From an uncultured Bacteroidales bacterium (GTDB lineage: Bacteria; Bacteroidota; Bacteroidia; Bacteroidales; P3), in the NCBI GenBank assembly GCA_947174375.1, contig CAMWIS010000026.1, forward strand, positions 1-15,383: DNA of 15,383 bases, written 5' to 3'. A program made the translations under genes and the position numbers. The notes beneath the pieces were generated by a model, which worked only from the letters and a program-made list of their open reading frames with translations, was not told where the DNA came from and ran no database searches. Shown here in pieces: positions 7,630 to 15,383 of this stretch; within the stretch, counting starts at the first letter, position 1, and every line of letters begins with the position of its first letter.

Positions 7630-10600
7630 ATGTTAGATAAAATCATTCGCTTTTCCTTAACCCACGGGTTATGGATTGTGGTCGGGTCGCTCCTGATTAT
7701 CGCCGGCGGGCTGTACACGACCGAAAAGATGGATATAGACGTCTTCCCCGACCTGACGGCGCCTACGGTGGTGGTCATGACCGACGCCGGCAACCTAGCG
7801 GCCGAGGAAGTGGAACGGCTCGTGACGTTTCCGATAGAAACGGCCGTGAACGGCGCCACCGACGTGCGGCGCGTGCGTTCTTCGTCGCGGCCGGGCTATT
7901 CGTTCGTTTGGGTGGAATTCGACTGGGGCACCGATATTTTCAAGGCGCGTCAGATCGTGAGCGAGAAGATGGTGACGTTGGCCGAGAGCCTGCCCGCCGA
8001 CGTGACGCCGGTTTTGGCGCCGCAGTCGAGCGTCATGGGCGAAATCATCTTTATTGGGTTGCAGGCCTCCACCACGTCGATGATGGATTTGCGGACCCTG
8101 GCCGAATGGGTCATCAAGCCGGCCATTTTGGCCACGGGCGGCGTGTCGCAGGTGACGATTATCGGCGGCGACTACAAGCAGTATCAGGTTTTGGCCGACC
8201 CCGTGCGCATGAACGCCTACGACGTGACGCTCTCCGACATCGAAGAGGCCGTGCGCGCCTTGGGCGAGAACGCCTCGGGCGGCGTGGTGCGCGAATACGG
8301 CAACGAATACGCCCTGCGCGGGATGTCGCGCACGACCGACCTGACGGAAATGGAAGAGACCTTGCTCAAGGTGTATGAGGGCAAACCCGTCGTGCTGGGC
8401 GATGTGGCCAAGGTGCAGATCGGCAGTGCCGTCAAGATGGGTTACGCTTCGCAGAACGCGCAGCCCGCCGTATTGCTCTCCGTTTCCAAACAGCCTAACG
8501 TCAATACGTTGGAAGTTACGCGCAATATCGAAAAACGTATGGCCGAACTGAAGTCCTCCCTGCCGGCCGACGTCGTTTTGGATACCGAAATCTTCAAGCA
8601 GGCCGACTTCATCGAGGCTTCGGTCAACAATGTGGGGCGCGCGCTGTTGGAAGGCGCGGCCTTCGTCATCCTCATCCTGTTCCTGTTCCTCGGCAGCTTC
8701 CGCACCACGCTCATTTCGGTGCTGGCCATCCCGCTCTCGCTCTTGGGCACGATGATCGTGCTCTACCTGTTGGGCATGAACGTCAATACGATGACGCTGG
8801 GCGGTATGTGCATCGCCATCGGTTCGCTCATCGACGACGCCATCATCGACGTGGAGAACGTCTATAAGCGGTTGCGCGAGAACCACCAGTTGCCGCGCAG
8901 CAAACGGAAGCCAATTAAAGAGGTGGTTTTCAGTGCTTCCACCGAAATCCGCGCCTCCATCCTCAACGCCACGTTCATCATCATCGTCGCGTTCATCCCG
9001 CTGTTTTTCCTTTCGGGCATGGAAGGCCGGATGCTCAAGCCGCTGGGCGTAGCCTATATCGTATCGCTGTTGATGTCGCTCATCATCGCCATGACGGTCA
9101 CGCCGCTGCTCTGCCGCTATATGCTCGGTTCGGAGAAATACCTTACGAAACAGGAGAAAAAGGGCCGGTTCACGCGTTGGCTCGCCCGCGGTTATTCCCG
9201 CTCGCTGAACTGGGCGCTCAACCACAAGAAAACCGTAGTCGGAACCGCCCTCGTGCTGTTGTTGGGGGCCGGCTACCTCTATACTACGTTCGGCCACGGA
9301 TTCTTGCCCGATTTTAACGAAGGTTCGCTTACGATTTCCGTCGTGACCCAACCCGGTATCTCGTTGGACGAAAACCACCAGGTGGGCAATTTGGTCGAAA
9401 CCCAGCTGTTGCAGATTCCCGAAGTGCGCGGCACGTCGCGCCGCACGGGCCGCGGCGAGTTGGACGAACACTCGCAGGCCACCAACAGCGCGGAGATAGA
9501 CGTCAAGTTTACGTTGCTCCACCGCTCGCGCGAGGAGTTTATGGAAGACGTGCGCGCGCGTCTGGCGGCCATCCCGGGCATCGCCTCCACCGTGGGGCAG
9601 CCGTTGGGTCACCGCATCGACCATATGCTTTCCGGCACGCGCGCCAACATCGCCATCAAGCTGTTCGGCACCGATTTGAGCCGTATGTTCCAGATAGCCA
9701 ACCAAATCAAGTCGGATATCGCCGACATCGACGGTCTGGTGGACGTGAGCGTGGAACAGCAGACGCTGACGCCCGAATGGCATATCAAGCCCGACCGCGC
9801 GGCCCTGGCGCGTTACGGCATCTCGCTCTCGGAGTTCAACGACTTCGTGCAGACGGCCTTTGCCGGCAACGTCGTGGCGCAGGTCTATGAAGGCCAGCGC
9901 AGCTTCGACCTCATGGTGCGCCTCTTGCCCGACTACACGAACACGATAGAGGGCATCCGCTCGGCCTTAATCGCCACCAAGTCCGGCAAGAAGGTCACGT
10001 TGGAGGAAGTGGCCGAAATCGTTTCGGTGGGCGGCGCCAATGCCATCAGCCGCGAGAACGTGGAGCGAAAAATCGTAGTGTCGGCCAACGTGGCGGGTCG
10101 CGATTTGCAAGGCGCGGTCGATGAAATCGAAAAAACCATCCGGGAAAAAATCGTACTGCCGGAAGGCTACCATATCACCTACGGCGGCCAGTTCGAGAGC
10201 GCGCGTTCGGCCTCCCGCACGCTGCTTTTGGCCTCTTTGGCGGCCCTGCTCCTCGTGTTCATGCTGCTGTACGTCGAATTCAAGGAAGTGCCGCTCTCGG
10301 CCATGGTGCTGTTGAACCTGCCGTTGGCGCTCATAGGCGGCATCGCGGCCATCTACCTCACGTCCGGCATCGTCAGCATCCCGTCCATCATCGGCTTCAT
10401 CACGCTCTTCGGTATCGCCACGCGCAACGGCATCCTGCTCATCTCGCGCTACCGCCACCTGCAGGCCGAAGAGAACCTGCCGCTGCGCGACCTCATCCGC
10501 AAGGGCTCCGAAGACCGTCTGAACCCCATCCTCATGACCGCGCTGACGTCGGCCTTGGCCTTGGTGCCGCTCGTGTTGAACGGCGACCTGTCCGGCAACG

Positions 10601-12072
10601 AAATCCAAAGCCCGATGGCGGTCGTCGTGCTGGGCGGTCTGTTGACGTCCACGCTGTTGAACATCTACGTCATCCCCGTGGTTTACGAGTGGTTCCGCAA
10701 GCGGAAGAAATCCACGCAGACCATCAGCGGCGGCTTCAAGAACACGTTGGCCACGGCGGCCGTCCTCTTGTCGCTGGCCGCGCTGCCGGCCCTGTCGCCC
10801 GCGCGGGCGCAGTCGGCCAAGTCGGTCAACCCCACGGTGGCGACGGTGGCCGTTACGGGCCTGTCGGACGTATCGACGCAGAAGATAGACAAGAAAGACA
10901 CGGCGGCCCTGTCGTTGCAGGGCAACCCCGTTGACGAGCCCAAATCCTACGCCGATATCAAGGAACTCATGGCCGATTTGGAATACGTCAGCCCGGCCCT
11001 GCAAGCCCTCAGGAGCGCGGCCGACGCCGAGAAATACAGCTACAAGACCGGCCTGACGCCCGGCGACCCCGAGGTGGGCTTTTCCTACAAATGGGGCACC
11101 CGGGGCGCGGGTGACGAGGCGGAATTGGAGGTCGTGCAGGCCTTCGAGTTTCCGGCCGTTTACGCCTACGCCAAGAAGCTGTCCGACCTCAACGTGCGCA
11201 ACGCCGACCTGCGTTACGAACGCGCCCGCCTGGCCTGGCAGGTGGAGGTGCGTCAGCTCTGCATCCGCGTCGTGTATTACAACGCGATGGAAAAGCTTTG
11301 GCGTCGCCGCATGGAGCAGGCCGACACGCTCCTGGACGCCTATCAAAAGACGTTCCGCATGGGCGAGACCAACAGCCTGGATATGAACAAGGCCCGCATG
11401 AACTGGGTCAAACTCCGCAACGAATACCAAAACCTGTTGATTGACCGCGAGAGCCTTGAAATGGAGCTGAGCCGCCTGATGGGCGGCGCGCCCGTGCGGC
11501 TGTTGCAGTCCGATTACGACCCCATGGAATGGCCGGCCGATTTCGACCGTTGGTACGGCCAAATGAGCATCTGGCACCCCGCGCTCATGCTGTCGGAGGG
11601 CGAGGCCGACGCCGCCAAGAAAGGCGTGGAACTCAACACGGCCCACGCTTTCCCGTCGTTCAAGGTGGGCTATAAGGGCGAAAACATCTTCAACGAAGGG
11701 CTGCACGGCGTGGTGGTCGGCATGAGCCTGCCGCTGTGGGAGAACAAGAACAAGGTCAAACAGGCCAAGTTGGCCAATATGTCGGCCGAAATGTCGCTGA
11801 AAGACGTGCAGCTGGCCACGCACGCCAAATATTCGACGCTCTACGCCAAGGCCGTCCAGTTGCAGAAAACGGTGGCGGAATACCGCAAGACCATCGCCGA
11901 GGCCGGCAATACGACGCTGTTGGGCAAGGCCCTGCGCGCCGGCGAGATTTCGCTCCTGGAATACCTCGTCGAGCAGGATTATCTGTTTGAACTCTATGCG
12001 TCCTATTGGGAAGCTTACCGCGATTTGGCGCTGATTTACGCCGAGTGGGAGGCTTTGGCCACGCAACGGTAG
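7630..12072 (+). CDS. CzcA/CusA-type heavy-metal efflux RND pump fused to a TolC/CzcC-type outer-membrane channel
   Basis: One uninterrupted 1480-residue frame contains two proteins that are usually separate. Residues 1 to about 1027 are an HME-RND proton antiporter. The first membrane helix is at about 11-30 and the TM4 proton-relay region reads AIGSLIDDAIIDVEN (396-410), with D402, D403 and E409. A typical HME porter segment RIDHMLSGT lies near 658-666, and the last helices end at PVVYEWF (to 1022) before RKRKK. Residues 1038-1060 then look like a signal peptide ending ARA-Q. Residues 1061-1480 form an OEP/TolC-family domain with two helical-hairpin halves and strands such as PEVGFSYKW and FPSFKVGYKG. 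As I recall, RND-OMF fusions occur in some Bacteroidetes metal pumps. With the adaptor upstream, this two-gene operon encodes a whole tripartite pump. The fusion could be cleaved after export or work as one chain; the metal is unknown. The stop is 19 bases from that of the convergent rpoN. Confidence 0.94.
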   Translation: MLDKIIRFSLTHGLWIVVGSLLIIAGGLYTTEKMDIDVFPDLTAPTVVVMTDAGNLAAEEVERLVTFPIETAVNGATDVRRVRSSSRPGYSFVWVEFDWGTDIFKARQIVSEKMVTLAESLPADVTPVLAPQSSVMGEIIFIGLQASTTSMMDLRTLAEWVIKPAILATGGVSQVTIIGGDYKQYQVLADPVRMNAYDVTLSDIEEAVRALGENASGGVVREYGNEYALRGMSRTTDLTEMEETLLKVYEGKPVVLGDVAKVQIGSAVKMGYASQNAQPAVLLSVSKQPNVNTLEVTRNIEKRMAELKSSLPADVVLDTEIFKQADFIEASVNNVGRALLEGAAFVILILFLFLGSFRTTLISVLAIPLSLLGTMIVLYLLGMNVNTMTLGGMCIAIGSLIDDAIIDVENVYKRLRENHQLPRSKRKPIKEVVFSASTEIRASILNATFIIIVAFIPLFFLSGMEGRMLKPLGVAYIVSLLMSLIIAMTVTPLLCRYMLGSEKYLTKQEKKGRFTRWLARGYSRSLNWALNHKKTVVGTALVLLLGAGYLYTTFGHGFLPDFNEGSLTISVVTQPGISLDENHQVGNLVETQLLQIPEVRGTSRRTGRGELDEHSQATNSAEIDVKFTLLHRSREEFMEDVRARLAAIPGIASTVGQPLGHRIDHMLSGTRANIAIKLFGTDLSRMFQIANQIKSDIADIDGLVDVSVEQQTLTPEWHIKPDRAALARYGISLSEFNDFVQTAFAGNVVAQVYEGQRSFDLMVRLLPDYTNTIEGIRSALIATKSGKKVTLEEVAEIVSVGGANAISRENVERKIVVSANVAGRDLQGAVDEIEKTIREKIVLPEGYHITYGGQFESARSASRTLLLASLAALLLVFMLLYVEFKEVPLSAMVLLNLPLALIGGIAAIYLTSGIVSIPSIIGFITLFGIATRNGILLISRYRHLQAEENLPLRDLIRKGSEDRLNPILMTALTSALALVPLVLNGDLSGNEIQSPMAVVVLGGLLTSTLLNIYVIPVVYEWFRKRKKSTQTISGGFKNTLATAAVLLSLAALPALSPARAQSAKSVNPTVATVAVTGLSDVSTQKIDKKDTAALSLQGNPVDEPKSYADIKELMADLEYVSPALQALRSAADAEKYSYKTGLTPGDPEVGFSYKWGTRGAGDEAELEVVQAFEFPAVYAYAKKLSDLNVRNADLRYERARLAWQVEVRQLCIRVVYYNAMEKLWRRRMEQADTLLDAYQKTFRMGETNSLDMNKARMNWVKLRNEYQNLLIDRESLEMELSRLMGGAPVRLLQSDYDPMEWPADFDRWYGQMSIWHPALMLSEGEADAAKKGVELNTAHAFPSFKVGYKGENIFNEGLHGVVVGMSLPLWENKNKVKQAKLANMSAEMSLKDVQLATHAKYSTLYAKAVQLQKTVAEYRKTIAEAGNTTLLGKALRAGEISLLEYLVEQDYLFELYASYWEAYRDLALIYAEWEALATQR
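10696..10812 (+). other. Internal signal-peptide-like segment at the RND/outer-membrane channel junction
   Basis: Residues 1023-1061 of the fusion run from RKRKK (1023-1027, the expected cytoplasmic end of the pump), through TQTISGGFK, to a hydrophobic core NTLATAAVLLSLAALPAL (1038-1055) and PARA-Q, with A1058 and A1060 at -3 and -1 of a signal peptidase I site. This is a textbook n-, h- and c-region in the interior of a protein. There is no Met at its start, so a separately translated channel would need a non-ATG codon such as TTG at L1040. Cleavage would release a channel of about 420 residues, the normal CzcC size. Confidence 0.65.
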
Positions 12073-12091
12073 CGGCCGCCGGAAAAGCGGG

Positions 12092-13633
12092 TCAGAGCGT
12101 CCGCCGCATCCTCGCCACGGGGATGTCGAGTTGCTGCCGGTATTTGGCAATCGTGCGCCGCGCCACGCTCAGCCCCTGTTTCTTCAGTTCTTCCACCAAG
12201 ACGTCGTCCGAGAGCGGGGCCGTCTTGTCCTCGCCGTCGATAAGCGTTTTCAAGGCTTCCTTGATGCGCGCCGTCGATATCTCCGTGCCTTCCTCGTTTT
12301 GGATGCCCTGCGAGAACAGCGTTTTGAGCGCGATGATGCCGAAGGGCGTCTGCATATATTTCTGCGCTGTCACGCGCGAAACCGTTGAAATATCGTAGCC
12401 CGTCTCGGCCGCTATGTCTTTGAGCCGCATGGGTTTAAGCCGGTGCGGGTCGCCGCTTAAAAAGTAGTCTTTTTGGAAGTTGACAAGGCAGTTGCCGATG
12501 GTCAGCAGCGTCTGTTGGCGTTGGCGCACCATGTCGATGAACCAGCGCGCCGCGTCTATTTTCTCCTTGACGAACTGGGCGGCCTCGCGGTTGGCGCGGC
12601 TCTGCCTGTCGTCCTTGTAGGTCTGGAGCATCTGGTTGTAGGCGCCGCTCACCTTCAGCACGGGTTCGTTCTTGTTGTGCAGCGTCAACACCAAGTCGTC
12701 ATCGTCGTAAAACAGGTAAAAGTCGGGCACGATGCCGGGGTTCTGCCGCGCGGCGTCGGCGTCGTGGCCGCTCCAGGCCGCGCCGGGCTTGGGGTTCAGC
12801 CCCGACAGCAGTTGCAACACCTGTTGCAGCTTGTCCCCGTCTATGTGCAGCCGTTCGGTCAGATGCTCGTAGCGGCGTTTGAGGAAGTCCTCGAAATAGC
12901 GGTCGGTGAGCCGCAGGGCCAACGTCAGCAGTTCGGCCTCCCCGGGCGTTTCATTTTCCCGTTCCAGCTGCTTTAATTGGATTTTAAGACACTCTTGCAG
13001 GTTTTGGGCGGCAACACCCGGCGGGTCGAGCGATTGTACGGCAGAAAGCACCTTTTTGACCTCCTCGGCCGTCACGTCCAGTCCGCCGTAAAACGCCAAG
13101 TCGTTGGCGATGGCTTCGGGCGTCCGTTGCAGGTAGCCGTTTTCGTCTATATTGCCCACGATGACCTCGCCGATTTGCTTCTCGGTGGCCGACAGCGGCA
13201 GGAAGCCTAATTGCGAGAGCAGGTACTCCTGAAAACTCTCGGCCGACGCCAGGGGCGTCTCGTAACGGTCGTCTTCCGACGGATAGTTGTTGTCGCGGCG
13301 CTTGTAGGCGTAGTCCTCGCGGTCTTCGTCATTGAGGTAATCGTCTATGTTCCACTCCGTTTTCTCGTCCGTGGCCGCCGGCAGGCCGTCTTCCGTCCAG
13401 TCCTCCGGCGTCTTTTCCAAGTCCTCGTCGTGCGCTTCCCCGTTCACGGGCGCGGTCTCGTCGGTGGAAATCTCCTCCAAGGCCGGATTGTTCTCCAATT
13501 CGTCCTTGATGCGTTGCTCCATGGCCACGGTGGGCAGCTGCAGCAACTGCATGAACTGGATCTGCTGCGGCGAGAGTTTCAGCAGCAGCCGCTGGTCCAG
13601 ACTCTGTCGGAAATCGGTTTTGTAATCGGCCAT
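12092..13633 (-). CDS. rpoN: RNA polymerase sigma-54 factor
   Basis: Sigma-54 directs core RNA polymerase to -24/-12 promoters and needs an AAA+ activator to open them. The 513-residue protein shows every region: the Gln/Leu-rich region I (residues 1-50, with LSPQQIQFMQLLQLP and ENNPALEE), an acidic region II (about 50-130), the core-binding domain (about 135-300), the helix-turn-helix (about 402-440, MRLKDIAAETGYDISTVSRVTAQKYM), and the RpoN box ARRTIAKYRQ at 491-500. The start gives the canonical N-terminus. It lies 33 bases downstream of ygiQ on the same strand and may be cotranscribed with it. The activators and target promoters are not in the window, and I found no convincing -24/-12 site. 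Confidence 0.97.
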   Translation of the reverse strand: MADYKTDFRQSLDQRLLLKLSPQQIQFMQLLQLPTVAMEQRIKDELENNPALEEISTDETAPVNGEAHDEDLEKTPEDWTEDGLPAATDEKTEWNIDDYLNDEDREDYAYKRRDNNYPSEDDRYETPLASAESFQEYLLSQLGFLPLSATEKQIGEVIVGNIDENGYLQRTPEAIANDLAFYGGLDVTAEEVKKVLSAVQSLDPPGVAAQNLQECLKIQLKQLERENETPGEAELLTLALRLTDRYFEDFLKRRYEHLTERLHIDGDKLQQVLQLLSGLNPKPGAAWSGHDADAARQNPGIVPDFYLFYDDDDLVLTLHNKNEPVLKVSGAYNQMLQTYKDDRQSRANREAAQFVKEKIDAARWFIDMVRQRQQTLLTIGNCLVNFQKDYFLSGDPHRLKPMRLKDIAAETGYDISTVSRVTAQKYMQTPFGIIALKTLFSQGIQNEEGTEISTARIKEALKTLIDGEDKTAPLSDDVLVEELKKQGLSVARRTIAKYRQQLDIPVARMRRTL

Positions 13634-13666
13634 AGGTTGATAAAACGAGGCTAATTTACGAAAAAT

Positions 13667-15383
13667 TTAGCTATGACGGCGGTGGTCGAAGAAACAGTTG
13701 TTCTGTTCGTCGCGCCGGCGGTCGTCGCGTTCCACGAAGACGGGCTCCAGCGTGTGCGGGTCGAGGCCCGTGTAAAACATCTCGGTGGCCAACGTCATGG
13801 GCGTGGGCGTAAAGAGCTGAACCTGTTCTAGATGATAGCCCATCGCGCGCGTCTTTTTCGAGAGCGCCTGCATATCCTGCAACCGGCAGTTCGGGTGCGC
13901 CGAGATGAAATACGGAATCAGTTGCTGGCGCAGGCCTTCACGCTGGCACACCTCGTCGAAGAACCGCTTGAACCGCACGAACTGTTCGAACGGCATCTTG
14001 CGCATCGTCTTCAACACGGCGGCTTCGGTATGTTCGGGCGCCACCTTGAGCCGTCCGGAAACGCCCTTGCGTATGATGGTTTTGGCGTAATCCGTTGCGC
14101 CACACTCATTGGTATCGAGGAACGGCACGATGAGGTCGTAGCGGATGCCGCTGCCGATAAAGCATTTCTTGATTTTGGGGTGGGCCGACACCTTTTCGAA
14201 CAGCGCGAGCAAGGGCCGCAGGTCGTGTTGCAGGTTCTTGCAGATGGACGGCACGATGCACGACGGGCGGCTGCAACGGCGGCAGAGGCCGAGGTCTTTG
14301 CCCCGCATCCGGTACATATTGGCCGAAGGGCCGCCCAAGTCGCTCAGATAGCCCTTGAAGTCGGGCATCTGCACCACCTGTTCCACCTCTTTGAGGATGG
14401 AGGCCTCGCTGCGGCTCTGCACCTGTTTGCCCTGGTGCGCCGAGATCGTGCAGAACGCGCAGCCGCCGAAGCAGCCGCGGTGGATGTTGACCGAGTGCCG
14501 TATCATCGTGTAGGCGGGGATTTCGCCGCGCGACTTGTATTTGGGATGCGGCAGGCGCGTGTAGGGCAGGTCGAACGCGTAGTCGATGGCGTGCGGGTTG
14601 TCTTCGGGCAGCGGATAGGGCGGGTTGATGACCACGGTGCGGCCGCCCACGCCTTGCAGGATGGGTTCGCACGTCATGCGGTTGGAGGCCGTCTCCACGA
14701 GCGCGAAGTTACGGGCCTGCGCCTTCTTGCTTTTCAGGCAGGCTTCGTGCGGCGAGAGAACGATGGCTTCCGCGTAGCGACGATGCACGGCCTCGACCGG
14801 TTCGTCGGCCACGAAGCACACCTGCGGGATGTCGCGGCAACCTTGCAGGGCCTGCGCCCGGTCGAGGCCGCGGCTTTCGGCCTCCGCCAGCCGGCGGGCG
14901 ATTTCCGCCACCGGCCTTTCGCCCATGCCATAGACCAGCAGGTCGGCCCCGCTCTCCGCCGCGAACGACGGCAAGAGCTTGTCCTGCCAGTAGTCGTAGT
15001 GCGTGATGCGGCGGAGAGAGGCCTCTATGCCGCCCGCCACCACGGGCACGTCGGGGAAGAACCGCTTGAGCATCTGCGTATATACGAGCGTCGGGTAGTC
15101 GGGCCGGAAGCCGGCCACGCCGCCCGGCGTGTAGGCATCGTCGCTACGGCGGCGACGGCGGGCGGTGTAATGGTTCACCATCGAGTCCATGCTGCCCGCC
15201 GATACGCCGAAAAACAGCCGCGGGGCCCCCATCTTGCGGAAGTCCCGCCCGTCGTCGCGCCAGTTGGGTTGAGGTATCAACCCAACCCGGAAGCCCTCGT
15301 GTTCCAGCACGCGGCCTATGACGGCCGCCCCGAACGAAGGGTGGTCCACATAGGCGTCGCCGCTCACCAAAATCACGTCCAGT
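13667..15383 (-). CDS. ygiQ: YgiQ family radical SAM protein (partial, N-terminus outside window)
   Basis: This matches the YgiQ family, whose function is not established as far as I know. The frame is open to the window edge. Homologues begin with about 25 residues before the DVILVSGDAYVDHPSFG motif seen here, so the true start lies beyond 15383; the GTG at 15374-15376 is an internal Val codon. A B12-binding-like N-terminal part is followed by the radical SAM cluster motif CFGGCAFC (CX3CX2C, encoded at 14450-14473). A second Cys group, CRRCSRPSCIVPSIC (CX2CX4CX5C), lies about 70 residues later and could bind another metal centre. The end is shorter than E. coli YgiQ, which I recall as over 700 residues. 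rpoN follows after 33 bases. Confidence 0.93.
   Translation of the reverse strand, partial: LDVILVSGDAYVDHPSFGAAVIGRVLEHEGFRVGLIPQPNWRDDGRDFRKMGAPRLFFGVSAGSMDSMVNHYTARRRRRSDDAYTPGGVAGFRPDYPTLVYTQMLKRFFPDVPVVAGGIEASLRRITHYDYWQDKLLPSFAAESGADLLVYGMGERPVAEIARRLAEAESRGLDRAQALQGCRDIPQVCFVADEPVEAVHRRYAEAIVLSPHEACLKSKKAQARNFALVETASNRMTCEPILQGVGGRTVVINPPYPLPEDNPHAIDYAFDLPYTRLPHPKYKSRGEIPAYTMIRHSVNIHRGCFGGCAFCTISAHQGKQVQSRSEASILKEVEQVVQMPDFKGYLSDLGGPSANMYRMRGKDLGLCRRCSRPSCIVPSICKNLQHDLRPLLALFEKVSAHPKIKKCFIGSGIRYDLIVPFLDTNECGATDYAKTIIRKGVSGRLKVAPEHTEAAVLKTMRKMPFEQFVRFKRFFDEVCQREGLRQQLIPYFISAHPNCRLQDMQALSKKTRAMGYHLEQVQLFTPTPMTLATEMFYTGLDPHTLEPVFVERDDRRRDEQNNCFFDHRRHS
15263..15286. repeat. Perfect 10-bp inverted repeat with 4-base loop inside ygiQ
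   Basis: GTTGGGTTGA (15263-15272) and TCAACCCAAC (15277-15286) are perfect reverse complements separated by GGTA. On the coding strand it encodes VGLIPQPN, a conserved-looking segment of the protein. The stem would form in the mRNA early in the gene. Confidence 0.75.

Noticed and set aside
11571..11590. TGGCAC as a possible sigma-54 -24 element
   Set aside because: No TTGC-type -12 partner at the right distance, and it lies inside the fusion gene. Other TGGCAC hits in the window fail likewise.
12073..12091. Shared terminator between the convergent fusion-pump gene and rpoN
   Set aside because: Only a 4-base CCGC/GCGG pairing is possible and there is no T run on either side.
7795..12150. Very long open frames on the - strand opposite the RND fusion (about 660 and 730 codons), and a 407-codon one at 6377-7600 opposite the adaptor
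   Set aside because: They mirror strongly G/C-ending codons of clear genes on the + strand. Their products are low-complexity, rich in His, Arg, Gln and Gly, and match no family I know.
13651..13658. rpoN promoter: TAAATTAG on the - strand, one mismatch from TAnnTTTG
   Set aside because: No -33 element is visible and an AT-rich gap of 33 bases gives such matches easily; ygiQ-rpoN cotranscription is equally likely.

Overview
The window looks like a chromosomal segment of a GC-rich member of the Bacteroidetes, most likely Bacteroidales, and perhaps an Alistipes/Rikenellaceae relative (an inference from composition and protein style only). Support comes from the Bacteroidetes form of GltX, sigma-54 and YgiQ, from mostly poor or absent Shine-Dalgarno sequences, from an A-rich leader before the first gene, and from a TAnnTTTG-type -7 box. 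There are no tRNAs, rRNAs, insertion sequences, phage genes or CRISPR arrays. Coding density is very high and no gene-free stretch exceeds 100 bases.

Left part (18-6269, + strand): six closely packed genes that read as one transcription unit. They are an exported serine hydrolase of the class C beta-lactamase fold, an unrecognised single-pass membrane protein that overlaps it by 4 bases, dapF (diaminopimelate epimerase), gltX (glutamyl-tRNA synthetase), and xseA and xseB (the two subunits of exonuclease VII). The first three may share a cell-envelope theme; gltX and xseAB are housekeeping genes.

Middle part (6270-12072, + strand): a 98-base regulatory gap followed by a two-gene heavy-metal efflux operon. 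The gap holds a perfect 17-base inverted repeat placed over the expected -33 region of a candidate promoter, and four TTGC words spaced exactly 11 bases apart. The first gene is a lipoprotein membrane-fusion adaptor with a His-Asp tract. The second is a 1480-residue protein that joins a CzcA/CusA-type RND pump to a TolC/CzcC-type outer-membrane channel. At the junction lies what looks like an intact internal signal peptide with an AxA cleavage site, so all three parts of a tripartite pump are made from two genes. This fusion is the most interesting item in the window.

Right part (12092-15383, - strand): rpoN (sigma-54) and, upstream of it on the same strand, a YgiQ-type radical SAM protein cut by the window edge. 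They converge on the efflux operon with only 19 bases between stop codons. A perfect 10-base-pair stem with a 4-base loop lies inside ygiQ.
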